Below, one piece after another: positions 47,225 to 60,580 of a stretch of DNA of 64,000 bases. Made by a program: the position numbers and the translations under genes. Every line of letters starts with the position of its first letter. Position 1 is the stretch's first letter. The notes under the pieces are model-generated. The model saw only the letters and a program-made list of their open reading frames with translations, did no database searches and was not told where the DNA came from. Origin of the DNA: Antitrichia curtipendula (Eukaryota; Streptophyta; Bryopsida; Hypnales; Leucodontaceae); assembly GCA_951230915.1 (NCBI GenBank), contig OX579635.1, forward strand, positions 28,086,001-28,150,000. Reading direction: 5' to 3'.

Positions 47225-50200
47225 TTATTTGCTTGTGTCGTCAGATTGGCTGGGCTGCCTCTTCCACTTCTGCTTGCTGTTGTGGATCCAATACTTTAAA
47301 GTCTTGGGCTCAATGCCTGCGAAAAAGACTTTCGGGGTTGGAAGCAAAAGGAATATTACACTAGGGAGAGAAGTTCGTACTCTACAATACGAGAAAAAAC
47401 TGTACCGTACTGTGCAGCATGAGGGAAGGTCTGCATTACCTATGTATTGGCATGCTGCATCGATGGTCTCTTTGCGTTGACCAACTACAGTCCATCCGGC
47501 TTTCTCTGCGAATGCATTCAGTTTTTCCCGCTGCTCCAAGCTTATCCTTGTCCTTGTTCTTTTCATCTTCTGAGTGGGACGCTCGAATGGTTTCCTCGGA
47601 GCACTACCACAGTTATGCATCCCACAAGCATCTGAATATAGGGCGATTGAGTTTTTCAAGGGCTGGTCACCAATGGCACCAAATGGGCGTGCTGGCGAAG
47701 GAGGAGTCAGTAACGACTGTATTGCTCGCTTCTCGACAGTGATGACTGGGCTCGCATCTGAGGAAGAGGGCCCTTCATGAGGACATTCTGATTTGCTGTC
47801 TTTCCGAAACATGGATGGCTTTCGCAGAAGCGTGAGACACTCGGTGGTGGAATTTATCACCTGCGTGTGCATCAAAGGACAAAAAACATTGGATGTAGAT
47901 TTTGAAAGCCCATTGGAACACTTGTAGTGACGATCATGATTACGGGTCCGGAATCAGGGGACTCTTGCTATGCCAAAAGCTGGCGACAGAATGAACGAAG
48001 ATGGGGATATAATTATACAACCTTGGCAATATGGTTCAGATTCTCAAGGGAGATTTTGGCTATGATGTGCTGCTCCTCAATCGAAAATTCCCGCCCTCTT
48101 CCTTCATTGTAACAGAGTGATTCTTGCGCAAGGGCGATAGCTCCATTGGCTGCTGCCATAAGTTCGTGAGCAACGCGGTCAATGTCACAGATAGTCGTGT
48201 AGTAATTACCACCTCCCTCTTCTTTCTCTCGTTTTGCTTGAATCTCGAGCTCTTGCTCCTCCCCCTCGAATAGTACAATGCGTAGGTGGAAATTTCTATG
48301 GCAGCCACAGGCAGCACACGTAAATGCAAGATTTCCGTCTTTGCCTGCACTAAACAAGGTGAGAATGACGCTTGGATACTTCATGTCGATGTAAAATGTA
48401 AGAACGTCCAAAAGTGAACTTTTTGGCTCTCAGCCATATGAGTCATTATCCTCTCTCCCACAACCAAAGAAAACTGTGAGATAAAGTTTTGCATAAGTTA
48501 CACTTTTCTTTGCAAGTACTGTAGGGCCAAAGGACTGCTCCTATGTTCTTTCGCATTTAGTTAGAAGTTTGGATCAGAAGCATCATTTCTAACTTATTTT
48601 AATAAAAATGGATCAGCTAAAAGTCATGTATGATTTAGTCCTTGAATCACTAGAGAATAATTCGTCTAAAAGTTACACCAAAGTATAAAACATAATATAA
48701 ATTCCAGTGAATTCCATAGTACTTGCAGGAGAAAGTGCGGTCAACTTAGTTAGCATGATAATTGTTCTTGCCCAACCTCTATTAAGATGAGTACAGTTGA
48801 TGCTGATTTGTTTGAAGGTTTGCATTTGCATCTGAATACTGCCCTAATATTGTAACGCACTTGAAACTCGATCAACGAATGAAATACAGGATGTGGACAT
48901 GTCTTACTAGTCTTATGAGTAAGTCGTTGAAACCTGATGAGAGAAATTCTCCACACCCATCGACCGACGTAACTCCACGATCCGCAGATTGATTTTTCTG
49001 GCACTCTCCATAAGTGACGTGATCTCGGCTCCCTTTGCTCCTCTCTAAATCAGCATCCAACTCATTAATGTCTTGGCGACTCCTGCGTCGTAGGTCGATT
49101 CCCAACACTTCAAGATCTCGACCACTTTGCAGCCGATGGTCAATGCTGCGATCCCCCTGACAGGGATTAATTCTGAGATCCTCTTTTTGAACGTTATACT
49201 GAGCATGATGAATCTCGCCCTCGGATGTTGCTGCCTCCTCCCACCTACCACAACCTTAAACCACGTCAATAATTCCCAGCCACAAACGCTGAACTTAAAA
49301 AAATCATCGCCTTATAATCACCTTTGTTATTGTAATTCTAGTTCACGAAGAAAGAATGTTACTAACGAACGCGTATACAGGCGTCATATCGAACAAGGTA
49401 AAGATAAATCTATTTTCAAAACCAAATTTTCATTCAACAGATTGTTGTAAAAGTTATAGATCAAGTACACTGTTCGCTAAAATCTACATTACGCAAATCG
49501 GAATATTCCAGTTCTTTGGTTGCAAACTCGACAGCAATTCGCACAATTTGAGACTTTTCAAGTGATGAATGTGTACTTATAGCTTAAGAGCAGTCCTTCA
49601 AGACAGAATCGAAAAGGAGCGCACTTTAAGGCAATCAAAAACTCACCTAAAAATCATGATAACGAGAACCTCCCATTTTCCAGGAGATAAACTAAAATCC
49701 TCCAGCCGAACAAAAGATTTCGTGACATCGGAATAGAAATCCTCAGTCACAAGTAAACTCACATCACAGCAATTGCAATTTAAACGTCTCGAAAAGAGAA
49801 TTAGAATCTCCCACAGCTAACTGAAGTTGCAGATGAACTAAGTACTACCCCGCATTCCTACTAACGGTGAAAAATTCCGGGCGCAAGTTTTTCGGACTGC
49901 ACTTTTGCTAACCAGTTTTTCGTCTATTTTATTTTCCACCATGCTGTGTTCTTGAGCTGTAACCTTTCAGATGAATACGAAAAACGTTGGAAAAACGTTG
50001 GAAATTGACGCTGAGCAGAAAATCAAGAACGCTGTTGTTCGAAACTACACCTTCTCATCGTTGCAAGAGAGTCAATAATTCAAGGAACTTCTGAAACAAT
50101 CTCAATGTGAAAAGGAAGATAACATAAAAAAAAATTAACGGCATACCCGCCATGAGCCGCCTCTTCACCGTCTCCACCAACTTTAAGCACCCGGACATGA

Positions 50201-50559
50201 TACTCTTTCTCCTCAACCGTTGCTCGCGCTTGCTGTTGTCCCAGACTGCAGCCATGACCGAAAGGTTTCGTCCCGGAGCTCGTGCGGCTGGCGCCCGTGA
50301 GATCGCGCCAGCAGCTTCGGACATCGCCGTGCAGGGAGTCCACTTTCGGAAGCAGCATGTCGTCGCCGTAGATGATGGAGCCGCCGCACAGTGCATTCAC
50401 GTTTTTTCCTGTGGAAGTCCAGTACTCCAAGCGGCCTCCTCCTCGTGTAGCAATTTCCGCGGCGTCCATGGCTACCGCAGGACTTTCCAAATGCTTGTGC
50501 TCCATTTTCACGTCGCCATCGCCGTCGTGCCCGTTGCAATTGTAGCTTGCCATGTCCAT
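47225..50559 (-). CDS. Zinc-finger homeodomain (ZF-HD) transcription factor with atypical zinc finger
   Basis: ZF-HD proteins are plant-specific nuclear factors with an N-terminal zinc-finger dimerisation domain and a C-terminal divergent homeodomain. Exons on the minus strand are 50559-50147, 49145-48934, 48344-48022, 47860-47440 and 47316-47225. Phases agree throughout (2, 1, 0, 1), giving about 486 residues. The dimerisation domain is split between exon 2 (VTYGECQKNQ...SVDGCGEFLSS) and exon 3 (GKDGNLAFTCAACGCHRNFH). The homeodomain begins in exon 4 (KRTRTRISLEQREKLNAFAE, AGWTVVGQRKETIDAACQYI) and ends in exon 5 (EPKTLKYWIHNSKQKWKR), with a 123-bp intron inside it. Canonical members read CLKNH and GGHAxDGC; here the first His is Gln and the second is missing, while the later Cys/His cluster is intact. 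Angiosperm ZF-HD genes are mostly intronless. The gene converges on APC2, ending 363 bp from its stop codon. Confidence 0.9.
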
Positions 50560-53500
50560 CGTCCGGAAGCAAGCAAGGGCCTAAAAATGTGTACAATTCA
50601 AATTGCTGATCCTGGCGGGAAAGTTTAGTGCATACAAAATGTACACTGTTTTGACAAACTCTTAAGAAGAATTGTGCGAGTTATGCAAATTTGTCCAATT
50701 TTGTGTAAGGCTTTCTGTTTCAGTGTTTTGGATATCTCATGTGACTACTACAAATGAAGGATGCTTGTGTTGATGCTGAGTTTGGAAGGAAGACAAGATC
50801 TTGATTCAATTGGTATCAAGGATTTGTGGAATCAAAGCAAATGAATGATGAATTCGTTTGAATTTGAAAGGAAGATAAGAGCCTACAATGCTTTTGAACA
50901 TGTTGCAAATTGATGTTGAAAGAGTTGTGTGAGATCTTTGAAATCAAATAAATGAGGGAAAATTATCCATTAGTATTGTCAATTGTGTTTCAATTGACAT
51001 TCAAATTTTTTTTTGGATATTGTTGTGTTCAAAATTTTAAGTCATTTAATTTTGTATTCATGAATTCAATGAGTTTGATAGGAAGATAAGCTTTTGTGAT
51101 GTTTTTCAATAAGTTGTTACTCATTAATTTTGTTATGAAAAGAATTGTGACAAGTTTGAATGAGTGAAAATGATTCAATAGGATTGTTAACTAAGCTTGA
51201 ATTTACACATTTTTCATTTTTCTCTATCAAATCCAAAACTAAAATGTACTACAAAGATTGAATAGATTGCAAATTTTCAAGGTTTGATCAATTGTACATA
51301 TATAAATAAAATTTTATAATTGTTGTAGCAAGTGATCACACTCGTGGATGAGAGTGACCACTTGCCACTGTAGAGAAGTTGCAATGAATGTTAAAGTAAA
51401 CCAAAAGACAATTTTGGCATGAAGTTTGGAAAGAGGAGGATAACACAATGTCAGCCGGACTTCATAGACAAGTTTTAGTGAAGTTGGCTGAACTGAATCC
51501 AACTGTCATTATCTTACCTTTCCATGAATGAAAGATACCTATTCACATCCATGCATTCATCTCATAAATTCTTTATTTTCACAATACACCTTTGTACATA
51601 AGATAATTTCTTGTATAATTCTCTCCATATCCTTCATAAAATTATATGTGATGTATGCTCCAAGTGGTATTTTCTTATATTGACAATAACTATAATATAA
51701 TGGAATTTCACTAATAGTTACATTATCTCTATGGTATTATATCATGTAGTATTTATATTGTTTCAATCCTTTTTATTGAATGTATATGATAGGTATATTT
51801 CAATAGTAAAGTTTTACTTGAAATTTTACATGAAATTGTAGTATTGATAATTTTTTAGAAATCACTCATTCACAATTCAGTTTGATTAAATGGAATTTTT
51901 TTCATTATATGGCAATTCAAATTTGAAATCCTATAATTTAGTATTAGATTCTAAATGATTTTTTGGGCCAATTATAGTTTCATTTGTATCAAGACTCACA
52001 TATTTATTTGTTACTTTGAAAAATTAAATATGAATATAATTGATAATTTTTATTAATGATTATAATATTTTTTCAAATATAGAAAAAACTTGATGTGTTT
52101 TTCATTCTTCTAATGTAATTCCTATATCCTACACTTTCAAGCAAAAATAAAACAAAAGGTTCCTAAAAATTCTATAAAATATATTGCATAATGCGTCATG
52201 TATATATTAAGACAATGTATGTGAACAATAGAAAATATATGTAATATAGTTTCAAGTCTAATTTCAATTATAATTTTAAATTTTAAAATATATTTTGTAA
52301 TGAATTTTTTTTTTTGCAATTTGAACTCTAGATATATAACCATAGTCCATTGGTATTCAAATTATATAAATTCATAGAAATTTGGTTTACAACATAATAT
52401 TCTACACTAATATTTATACATATAAAGAAAACTTCAATTTTAAAAGCTAATTTAACATCTTTTAAACTAAAATTGAAATTATCTTTAAAAATTCATATTA
52501 TTTATTTAAAAAATTATATATTTTTAATTTTTTGGATATACAAGGCATATGACTTCATCTTTGAATACTATATTTAAAAAACTTCATTTATAAAATGCCA
52601 TAGTAGTAGAAATTCTAAATTGAAGGATTTTGAACTTCAAAAGAGATAATATTAAGCATCAAGAATAGGAAGCATCCTTATAATCTACATTTCAATTTTT
52701 TTAAAGATTTGCTTTAAATAATTTTTGAAGAGTTAACTTCAAAATTTTGTTGAAAAAATTATTTCTATCTTTAGCATTTGAATTTTTATAATTAGCCAAA
52801 ATTATAGTTTTAATTAATTATTGATAAATGCATAAAATTTAACAATGAGAACAATAATACTTTATCCACTGAAATAATAAATTTTACTTGTATGGATTTT
52901 ACAAAGTGTATTTTTGACTCCTCAATTTCGCATTGCTTTCAAAATCATTTAGTCTCTTCGTCAAGGGTCGGTGCTTTGGATTTTATGAATAATTCAAAAC
53001 AACAAAGTCATTTTCCAAAAGCAATGGCTAGTGGAGCTCACACTACAAGCGATATGGGATGCCCTTTGTGATTCAAGTTGTGCGGCCTAGTTGAAGGTCC
53101 CGAATTGTGCTCGCAAGATTCTACCTTGATTTGGGCCAAATTTGATAGAAAATGACTTAAGTCACCAATCCTAGCACACATGGATGGTACTAGGATTATA
53201 TAGAACAAGAGGGTAGCTCTTTTGTCTTTTTAGCTAGTTTGCTCTTTATTTTGGTTCTTTTTTTGTTTGTTCTTATCTCTTCATTGTCTAGCCTTCTTGG
53301 CTTGGCTATTATGTATTTTGGTTTTGTGTTTAATGGTTCTTTCCATTTGTTCAAAAATAAATACACAACAACTTTAGAATACTAGACAAATACTATTATA
53401 AATAATTTGCATTGTTTTTCTTATAGTTCTTTTTACCAAAACAATCTTAGTAGTTTTGAATATAAAAATAGAAAGACAATTCAATCTACTACATACACCG

Positions 53501-55300
53501 CAAACACCTTTAGCAATGATCTTGATGTCAAACAACCACTATGAAGCCAAATTTAGCATGCAAATATCCAATAGATAATTTTTTTTCATTAATAAAAAAA
53601 TGTTTATTACTATAGATATTAAATTTGTCATAAGTTTTGATAGAAAAGTGTAATTATTGTGATTCTTGTAAGTATTATGTGTAAATTAAATAACATCAAT
53701 TTTAAATATATCAGAATAATTTGAGATCTTAAATAAAAATGAATGGTGGTTAAAAAAATAATATTTAATTTACATTCAATATTTTTTTATTTAATATAGA
53801 AAATATGAATGATAAATCCACTTTATTATATGATTTGGATTCAGATTCATATAGTTTGCAATTGCAATAATTGATTGAATTTCTGGATTTTTTCAAAGTT
53901 ATAAAATGAAAAAATAACAACCTTTGTCATTGAATCATTTAAATGGCATAAATCAAGTGACAATTGTAGAATATTTTAGAAGTTTTAATCAACTTTGACC
54001 AATGAGCATCTAATTATTGATTGTAGGACCTTTAATCCCTAAATGTCCAAGGCTTTTTTTGAGCTTCAAGAAATTTACTCTAAATTGAACAAAATGCCAA
54101 CATTTTGGTAAGTTGTCTCAATTTTTTCTAAATTGTAACCTTACAAATTCAAACTAGACATATTAGAAATCACATAGGAAAAAAACACATAGGAAAAAGT
54201 GATTTGAAGACTTTCAATCCCCGTTTCACATATCAAATCTAAAAAGTTGGTCACCAAAAAAATACAAAGATAAAAGATAACCCCAATCAATTTATGACTT
54301 CTCAAAATCTATTCTACAATTTTTTTAAATGAATTTCTAATGTGATTTTTTGTTTGAGGCTCATATCCAAGAGCCCTCAAACACTCCAAAAAGTCAAGAT
54401 TGCAATGGACACCTTTGCATAAAGTCTTGAATAGAAAAATCATAATCAATCATTTTCAAAATCAAATTTTCCAATGCTAAAATTAGGCTTCAAAAAGATT
54501 TTTTCAAAAACATAAAATACTAAAAATAGCAAATTGGTTAGGTTTTATTGAACTTCAAAGTATTGTCAAACACCAAATTTGGTGCCTCGGGCATTTTAAG
54601 TGTAAAATAGTTAAACTAAAAAAGCATCACTCAAGATTGGCAATGAAACTTCTCTACAAGGTTTCAAATAATGCAGAATCAAGCTAAATTTTGTAAGAAA
54701 TCCAAATTTTTTACCCTAAACAAATCTCAATAACATTGTAGGAACTAAATATGTCCAATGAATGACTTTCAAAGAAACTATAGGAACAAAGAACACCTAA
54801 TCATGTAGGAATTGGATAATCTTTGGCTAACTACATTGTCAACAGACCTTGTTATCTAAAGCAAGAGTGAAGGAGGTTGCGGAAATTATGTCAGTGAGTA
54901 GAGATGCCATTGATGAAGAGTACTGCACAGAAAAGCTTTCAAATTATGCAGAGATAAGACAAGCTGTATAATCCATGAAGAAGATTGTCAAACGTTGGAG
55001 CCTGCGTAGAGGAGCATAAAAAGCATAGAACTACTCCGTCCGAACCACGAAATACTAGAATTCAAGCAGCGAATACTGGCTGTACCTCAAAATAATTCAT
55101 TCGACACTTGACCAGAACAGTATACGAGGTGGCTGGTATTCCAGAACAGTGAAAGAATTGGCAATGAAACAATATGAGCTGGGCTCCAGAGTAACTTACT
55201 GTCGTAGGGAAACGCACTCAATTGCAGGTGAATGATGATGTCCATCCTCACCTTTAGAACAACCTTACAACAAGCAGACCACGGAACATAAAAGAAAAAA
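50560..55300. other. AT-rich gene-poor region
   Basis: The first few hundred bases are the ZF-HD promoter side. Beyond 50640 the DNA is very AT-rich with no convincing gene. A possible TTAA-family left end (TTAA TCCCTAAATG) is near 54030. A tRNA-like patch (ATGGCTAGTGG near 53024 and GGTCCCGAAT near 53095) could be a SINE fragment but is weak. Confidence 0.5.
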
Positions 55301-55719
55301 TCCTCGCAACATCTTAGGCTTCAATTGACAAAGTAACATTTTTAATCGTTACTGGCAGGGTTCCTTATCCTCTCCTGAGAATAATTGGAACCTTACCAGT
55401 CAGATGTCAGTAACCACTTCAATTAAAAGAACTCTCGAAGGATACCACAGGGAGGGATAATCCATCCTCCAATGAAGTGACACAGTAGACCTAAGGAAGG
55501 AAAACACCTAGGTTATAGTCTATGCAGGGACCCAATGACACCCACACTATTCCAGCATGATGCATGTCTTACAAGTAATCCTAAAAATCGATCTACCTAT
55601 ATGGAAACTTGAAAAAAAAAAAAGACTAATCCACAGTAAAAATCTGATATCGAAACATAGAGGGTCGAAAAGTGTGACCTATGCTGAAACATTGACCTGT
55701 TTCAACAAAGTCATGATTT
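55301..55719 (-). other. UEV1 3' flank, probable 3' untranslated region
   Basis: This lies directly downstream of the UEV1 stop codon at 55720-55722 on the minus strand. Composition is less AT-rich than the region below 54850. No other gene is supported. Confidence 0.4.
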
Positions 55720-57569
55720 TCAATACGTGCTTCCTTCTGGGGGTTGTTGTAACTTCCGGTTGGCTGGGCTAGCCATCTCTTTCTTCAGCTCCACCAAAAT
55801 GCCCTCCATTGTGTACTGGCGGCGCCAATTCGCAAGCATTGGGAAATACCTTGGATCAACCTGCATCATGAGAGGATGAAAGAATCAGTTTCTGTGGTAG
55901 AACCATGACATCCTGTTGAAAAAGGCATTGGATTCAAGCCAGAATTATAAAAATCCCAAAGTAGAGGATACTAAAACCGTTACAAAACCTGATTCTGTCT
56001 CACAAATTAACCCCAGTTACCAATTCCAAACCCATTGCAACTCACTCAAACATACTTGGTTGAACCAATTAGGAACTGATGTGTGCATGTCATGGCAAAA
56101 TGATTAGGCCCACTCATCTTTGACTAGAAATGGTGCTGCCTACTCTCCCTGCATTTGTGGTCTACAACCTACCACGATGACTTGCATAAGCAATCATACA
56201 GGGTCATCAAAAATCCGATCCCAACAGATTCGACTCTTTTCATACCCAACAATCTCTCTACAGCTCTACATCTCGCAAAAGTCAGTCGTACAAATGTTAA
56301 AATGCTTACAGTGATGTACGTAGAATCCTCTACCTCATACAATATACAAGTTGCTATGCTATGAGAGACCTTCTCCCTTCTCATAGTGGCGCTACAGAGC
56401 TAGTAGGCACTGGAGACGAAATAGATTAATCCATGGTGTAGGTGCACTACAGATGTACCTTACTTCATGTTCAGAACTACGGCTTATTTCTCAAGAACAT
56501 AACATCCTACTCAAACTGTCCTACTTCACAGTAGATGAAATCGGTACCGATGCCAGTGGACTCCTCCCCCGGAGCCAACAAAACACCGAATGAAAATCAA
56601 CACAGAGAATCACAAAATCGCTGAAAATCAAGTCACGACTTACCAATCCTGTCTCCGAGTTGACATGTGTCATGTTGATTCGAGAATGGAATCTCACTGA
56701 CGGAGGTTTTTCAGGGTAATCCTTATCACAGAACAATTTCAATGTGTAGATGCGACCTTCATGCACAGACTGCACCAGTCGTCCATGAGTTAGAATCAAT
56801 CCAGTGATATGCCTCGACACGAACTCACCAAAGAGCTAGCAGCTAGGAAATGCTGCAGTACTAGGTAGTAAAACAATTCACGAGTCAAAATCTCAAGAAG
56901 GCCTTACGATCGACAACTAACAGGCTGTCATTCAAAAAGAAGAGGAACTGGATCATAAGTCATATCCACTCTCTTCTTTCCAGTTTCAATTCTCACACCC
57001 CGGTTCTAAGCGATCTGGTTTCATCAACCAGGATCGTAGCATCCTCATTCAGATCCTAAAAGGGAACGTAAATCTAAAGCCCGGTCGTGGAAAACTACAA
57101 CTTGCGCAGCTCGACATCCACAAGCAGACTCCAGATTTAAGTTCCAAGGTCGCTCACAAGACTAATCTCAAACAAATCAATGACAGTTTCCACCCAAAAA
57201 ATCTCCGCATCATGTGTGTTTAACGTTGCAACTCACATGATTTGGTCCAATGATGGTGCCTGTCCAAGAGCGCATAAACACATCGTCCCCGTCGTCCATG
57301 CCGTAACTAACAGTTCCATCCCCAATGCCTTTCTCCCCCCTCTCAAGCTCCTCAAGGAGACGAAAGTTCCTTGGAACTGCACACACGAGAAACGGACCTG
57401 TAATTGGAAATGCGAACTGAATCGACCAACAAGCAATGCAACAGTCCTGATCAGCTTAGCCTCTTGAGGGATCCAATCTTTAACACTGGCCATGAAACAG
57501 ATCGATGGAAACGAGAGTATCAAGCCAAGGAAATGAAGACGTACCAACTACAGACCCTCCCGAATTCAT
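55720..57569 (-). CDS. UEV1: Ubiquitin-conjugating enzyme E2 variant, UEV1/MMZ type
   Basis: UEV1 proteins (MMS2 family) pair with UBC13-type E2 enzymes to build Lys63-linked ubiquitin chains in DNA-damage tolerance and signalling. Minus-strand exons are 57569-57545, 57376-57237, 56769-56644 and 55860-55720. Phases agree and give 143 residues, the normal size for the short form. Exon 1 encodes only MNSGGSVV plus one base. Exon 2 carries [20 protein letters not shown] and SWTGTIIGP. Exon 3 carries [20 protein letters not shown] and [13 protein letters not shown]. Exon 4 carries [20 protein letters not shown]. The UBC fold is present, but the active-site Cys of catalytic E2s is absent (the region reads [14 protein letters not shown]), as expected for a UEV. 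It ends after EGSTY with no CaaX-type Cys tail, unlike some longer plant copies. Confidence 0.93.
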
Positions 57570-58190
57570 CTCGGCAGTCCAACACACCTGCGAGTTTGCA
57601 GACACGCGCCAGCACATATAAGGCACGGAGAAATCGTTAGATGAACATCACGAACTAGAGTTCCAGAAGCAACCAGTATTCTGAACGACGCATACACAGC
57701 TGTCTTTCAATCTCAGACCACAAAATAGTATGCGTTGAGGACAGATGAACAGAGGCGAAAATAGGGTTTGATGAATAAGAATTAACGTAAACATCAATTA
57801 CAACAAAACATGTGAAACTGAAGACAAGTACAAAGCTAGGTGTACATCAACAAGCACACTGCCACCCCCAAACCCTAATCACAAACTCGAATTCTCTACA
57901 AAATGAAACCGACAATACATCGCCACTATTGACAGCAATCCAAGAAAGAGAACTTGTCTGCAGTTCGAATTACTCAAAGCGGAACATCCACGAAAAAGAA
58001 CATGATAAAGCGAGAAGGGGATCCAAGTTACCCGAGTGATGCAATTGCGGAAGACAACAGCAAGAAGGATGCTTGGGTCGGCCAACTATACAAACGGAGA
58101 CAACGAAGTGCACTTCCTGCAGGTCAGGCCGGGTCGGGTCGGCACCAGTCGTTCTGATCCCACCCGGCCCGGCCAGAATTACACCTAAAA
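57570..58190 (-). promoter_or_regulatory. UEV1 promoter and 5' leader
   Basis: This is a GC-richer stretch upstream of the UEV1 start, including a GGCCGGGTCGGGTCGG-like G-rich block at about 58127-58175. The DNA beyond 58200 becomes AT-rich. Precise elements were not identified. Confidence 0.4.
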
Positions 58191-58811
58191 TGGCACAAAT
58201 AAGCATTTGAGCACGGTTACCATTATCATATTGAAAAACTTTTTGTTGGGTATTGTTGGAAGGGAAAAGGAGATTTTAGATTCTCTTAAAATATATTTTT
58301 GGACATTGTATGAATAAATTATGAATTTTCAAAGTATTTAAAATAGGATTTAGTGTAACCAATTGGAGACTCTCATGAATAGTGGAAGTGTATTTTATGT
58401 AAGAATCTAGTCTGTGCAATTTTAGAAAGTGGTCTCAATTAGGTAATAGTTATCTTACCCCATTCAAGAAGGGCATATTGCCAACTGTCCATATTCCAAC
58501 CATTAATTTTTCACCCATCTAATCTAAATTGTTTATCTTGGAGACAATGTATAAATTCATTATTTACCAATGATGATTAATTTTGAAAACTTTGAATTTG
58601 AAGGGACTTAGAATTTGGGAGGTAAAATAAATTAGGACTTTACATTGCTGCACACAATTGTTGATGATTGTGTTGCAAGGAAGAGATATTGATTTTTTAA
58701 TTTTTTTTAATTTATCAATTTCAATGAAAAAAGAGACACTGCAAACACAAATACACCAAATAAATAAATAAAATAAATATAAAATAAATAGATTTACACC
58801 TTTACCATTAA

Positions 58812-59324
58812 TCCCTAACCATTTTTTGGTCTTTGACCGACTTTGGGTAGAATTTTCGGGCCAAAAATAAATAAAATTCAATTTTTTTTTTTGTTCCAAA
58901 AGATTGGATTGTCTTTCAATATTTATATTCAAAAATAAGATCTCTATGATCAAACAAAAATTATAAGAAAAATAGCACAAAGTGTTTAGAATTGGCTACT
59001 ATTGAAAAATTTATTATTTCAGGAAAGTATTAGTGTTCTCATTTCTAGATCTTATGCATTTTTTTACAAACCAAAATTTTGACCAATCCAAAAAACAAAT
59101 TCAAATCCTAAAGGTAGAAGTTGTATTTTTGGTAAATTTTTGAAGTTATATCTTCAAAATTTGTTTGAAGAGAATCTAAAATAATTTTATAATTTTGACT
59201 ATACAAATATTTTCTATTTTTCATGCTTCACTTTATCTTCTTTGATGTAAACTTCAAAAAAGCTACAAAACTTATATTTTATAACACATTTGTGTTTTGT
59301 CCAAACTCCTCGGGCTTTTAGGGG
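58812..59324. mobile_element. TTAA-flanked DNA element, copy D (reverse orientation)
   Basis: The left end TCCCTAACC follows TTAA (58808-58811), and the right end GGGCTTTTAGGGG precedes TTAA (59325-59328). Read in reverse, the right end (CCCCTAAAAGCCCGAG, then GTTT, then CAAAACAC) aligns with the left end of copy A (CCCCTAAAGCCCCGAG, GTTT, AAAAACAC). It is 513 bp and non-coding. Confidence 0.65.
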
Positions 59325-59499
59325 TTAAAAAGTGAGCCAAAGCCACAAGGGACAAAGCCTACCAAAGATAAACTATTATTTTGACATTCAAATGTTGAAT
59401 TTGATCTAGAGATATATAGATATGATACATTGATAATCATATCCAAAATGGAAGATAAGTACAATTTAGATTCAAACTTAGTACCTTTAATTGTGATTT

Positions 59500-60577
59500 C
59501 ACTAGAAGAAAAACGTGTCCACTACAACCGACTGAAATGCAACTACATGTCCTACGCAATTACCCTGCAACTACAATCCTCTATATTTGCACCAACTTTG
59601 ACATAGTTACACTGTAGTTGCAAAATAGTTGCAAAGTAGTCGCAACATGTAGTTACGCATATGGGAATGTAACAAAAGAGTTGATGTGAGGTACTTTACA
59701 TCCAATCTTCATCACAATTGTCAATGTGGACAATTTTACGTTCTGTAGAATCCAATGTGTCTATCTACAGTTGCATGTAATTTAAATTCGATAACAATTT
59801 AACTAGAATGCAATTGGATTGCAATTGGACTGCAATTGGATTGCAACTATAGTACAACTAGACTACAACTACATTGCAATTACAATTCGACTAGTGTTTG
59901 ACTCAAAAACAACTAGACTTTAACTTGAAAAAACTAGCATGCAACTAGAAAATAACTAAAATGCAACTACTATTAAGTCTTTTATTATTTGTCCCACATC
60001 AATCGTCAAGAATACCATTAGGTTGAACATATAAGAATTGTAAGTTATAGTAGTATTGCGTAATGAATTTTGATAATGAAATTCTAATATTTATATATTT
60101 TGTAGATTTTTACACTTTGTAAATTTCTACAATTTGTAGATTTTTATAATCTACAAAAATCTATAAATATTTAAAGTTTAAGATATTTCTAGATTTGGCG
60201 ATCTAAAAAAAAAATAGATCTAAAATTTAGAATCTACAAATCTTTAAAATTCAAATTTCAAATCTACAAGTCACAAAGACGCAAACTAGTTGCACACCAG
60301 TTGTAAGTCAATCGCAAACCAGTTGCACATTAGTTGCAAACAAGTTGCACCCAAATGACTTTCACATAAGCAACCACGTCAGAAAAGTTCATCGATGAAC
60401 TTTCAAGTATACTTTCAAATGATAAGCAACTTTGAATTTTTTGCAACTACTTTGCAACTCATACAACTTGTCCATTGCAATTGCGGGCTCCAAATTATCA
60501 CCTAGTTGCAAACAACCTATGCAACTACAAAATGAGTTGCACAGTGTAGTTGCAAAACCCCTTGTTTTTTTGTAGTG
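59500..60577. mobile_element. Non-autonomous CACTA (EnSpm) transposon
   Basis: The left end CACTAGAAGAAAAAC and right end TTTTTTTGTAGTG (reverse CACTACAAAAAAAC) match the CACTACAAGAAAA-type termini of plant CACTA elements. A 3-bp duplication TTT flanks both sides (59497-59499 and 60578-60580). Both subterminal regions, about 59530-59960 and 60285-60560, are packed with TTGCAACTA/TAGTTGCAA-type motifs in both orientations. These resemble the subterminal transposase-binding repeats of this superfamily. The 1,078-bp element has no transposase frame, and its core contains TTTGTAGATT-type palindromes. Confidence 0.88.
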
Positions 60578-60580
60578 TTT

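Noticed and set aside
53024..53100. tRNA or SINE-like patch
   Set aside because: A-box and B-box matches are poor and no body or tail could be delimited.
58564..58980. 138-codon minus-strand frame
   Set aside because: Very AT-rich chance frame overlapping the left end of TTAA copy D.
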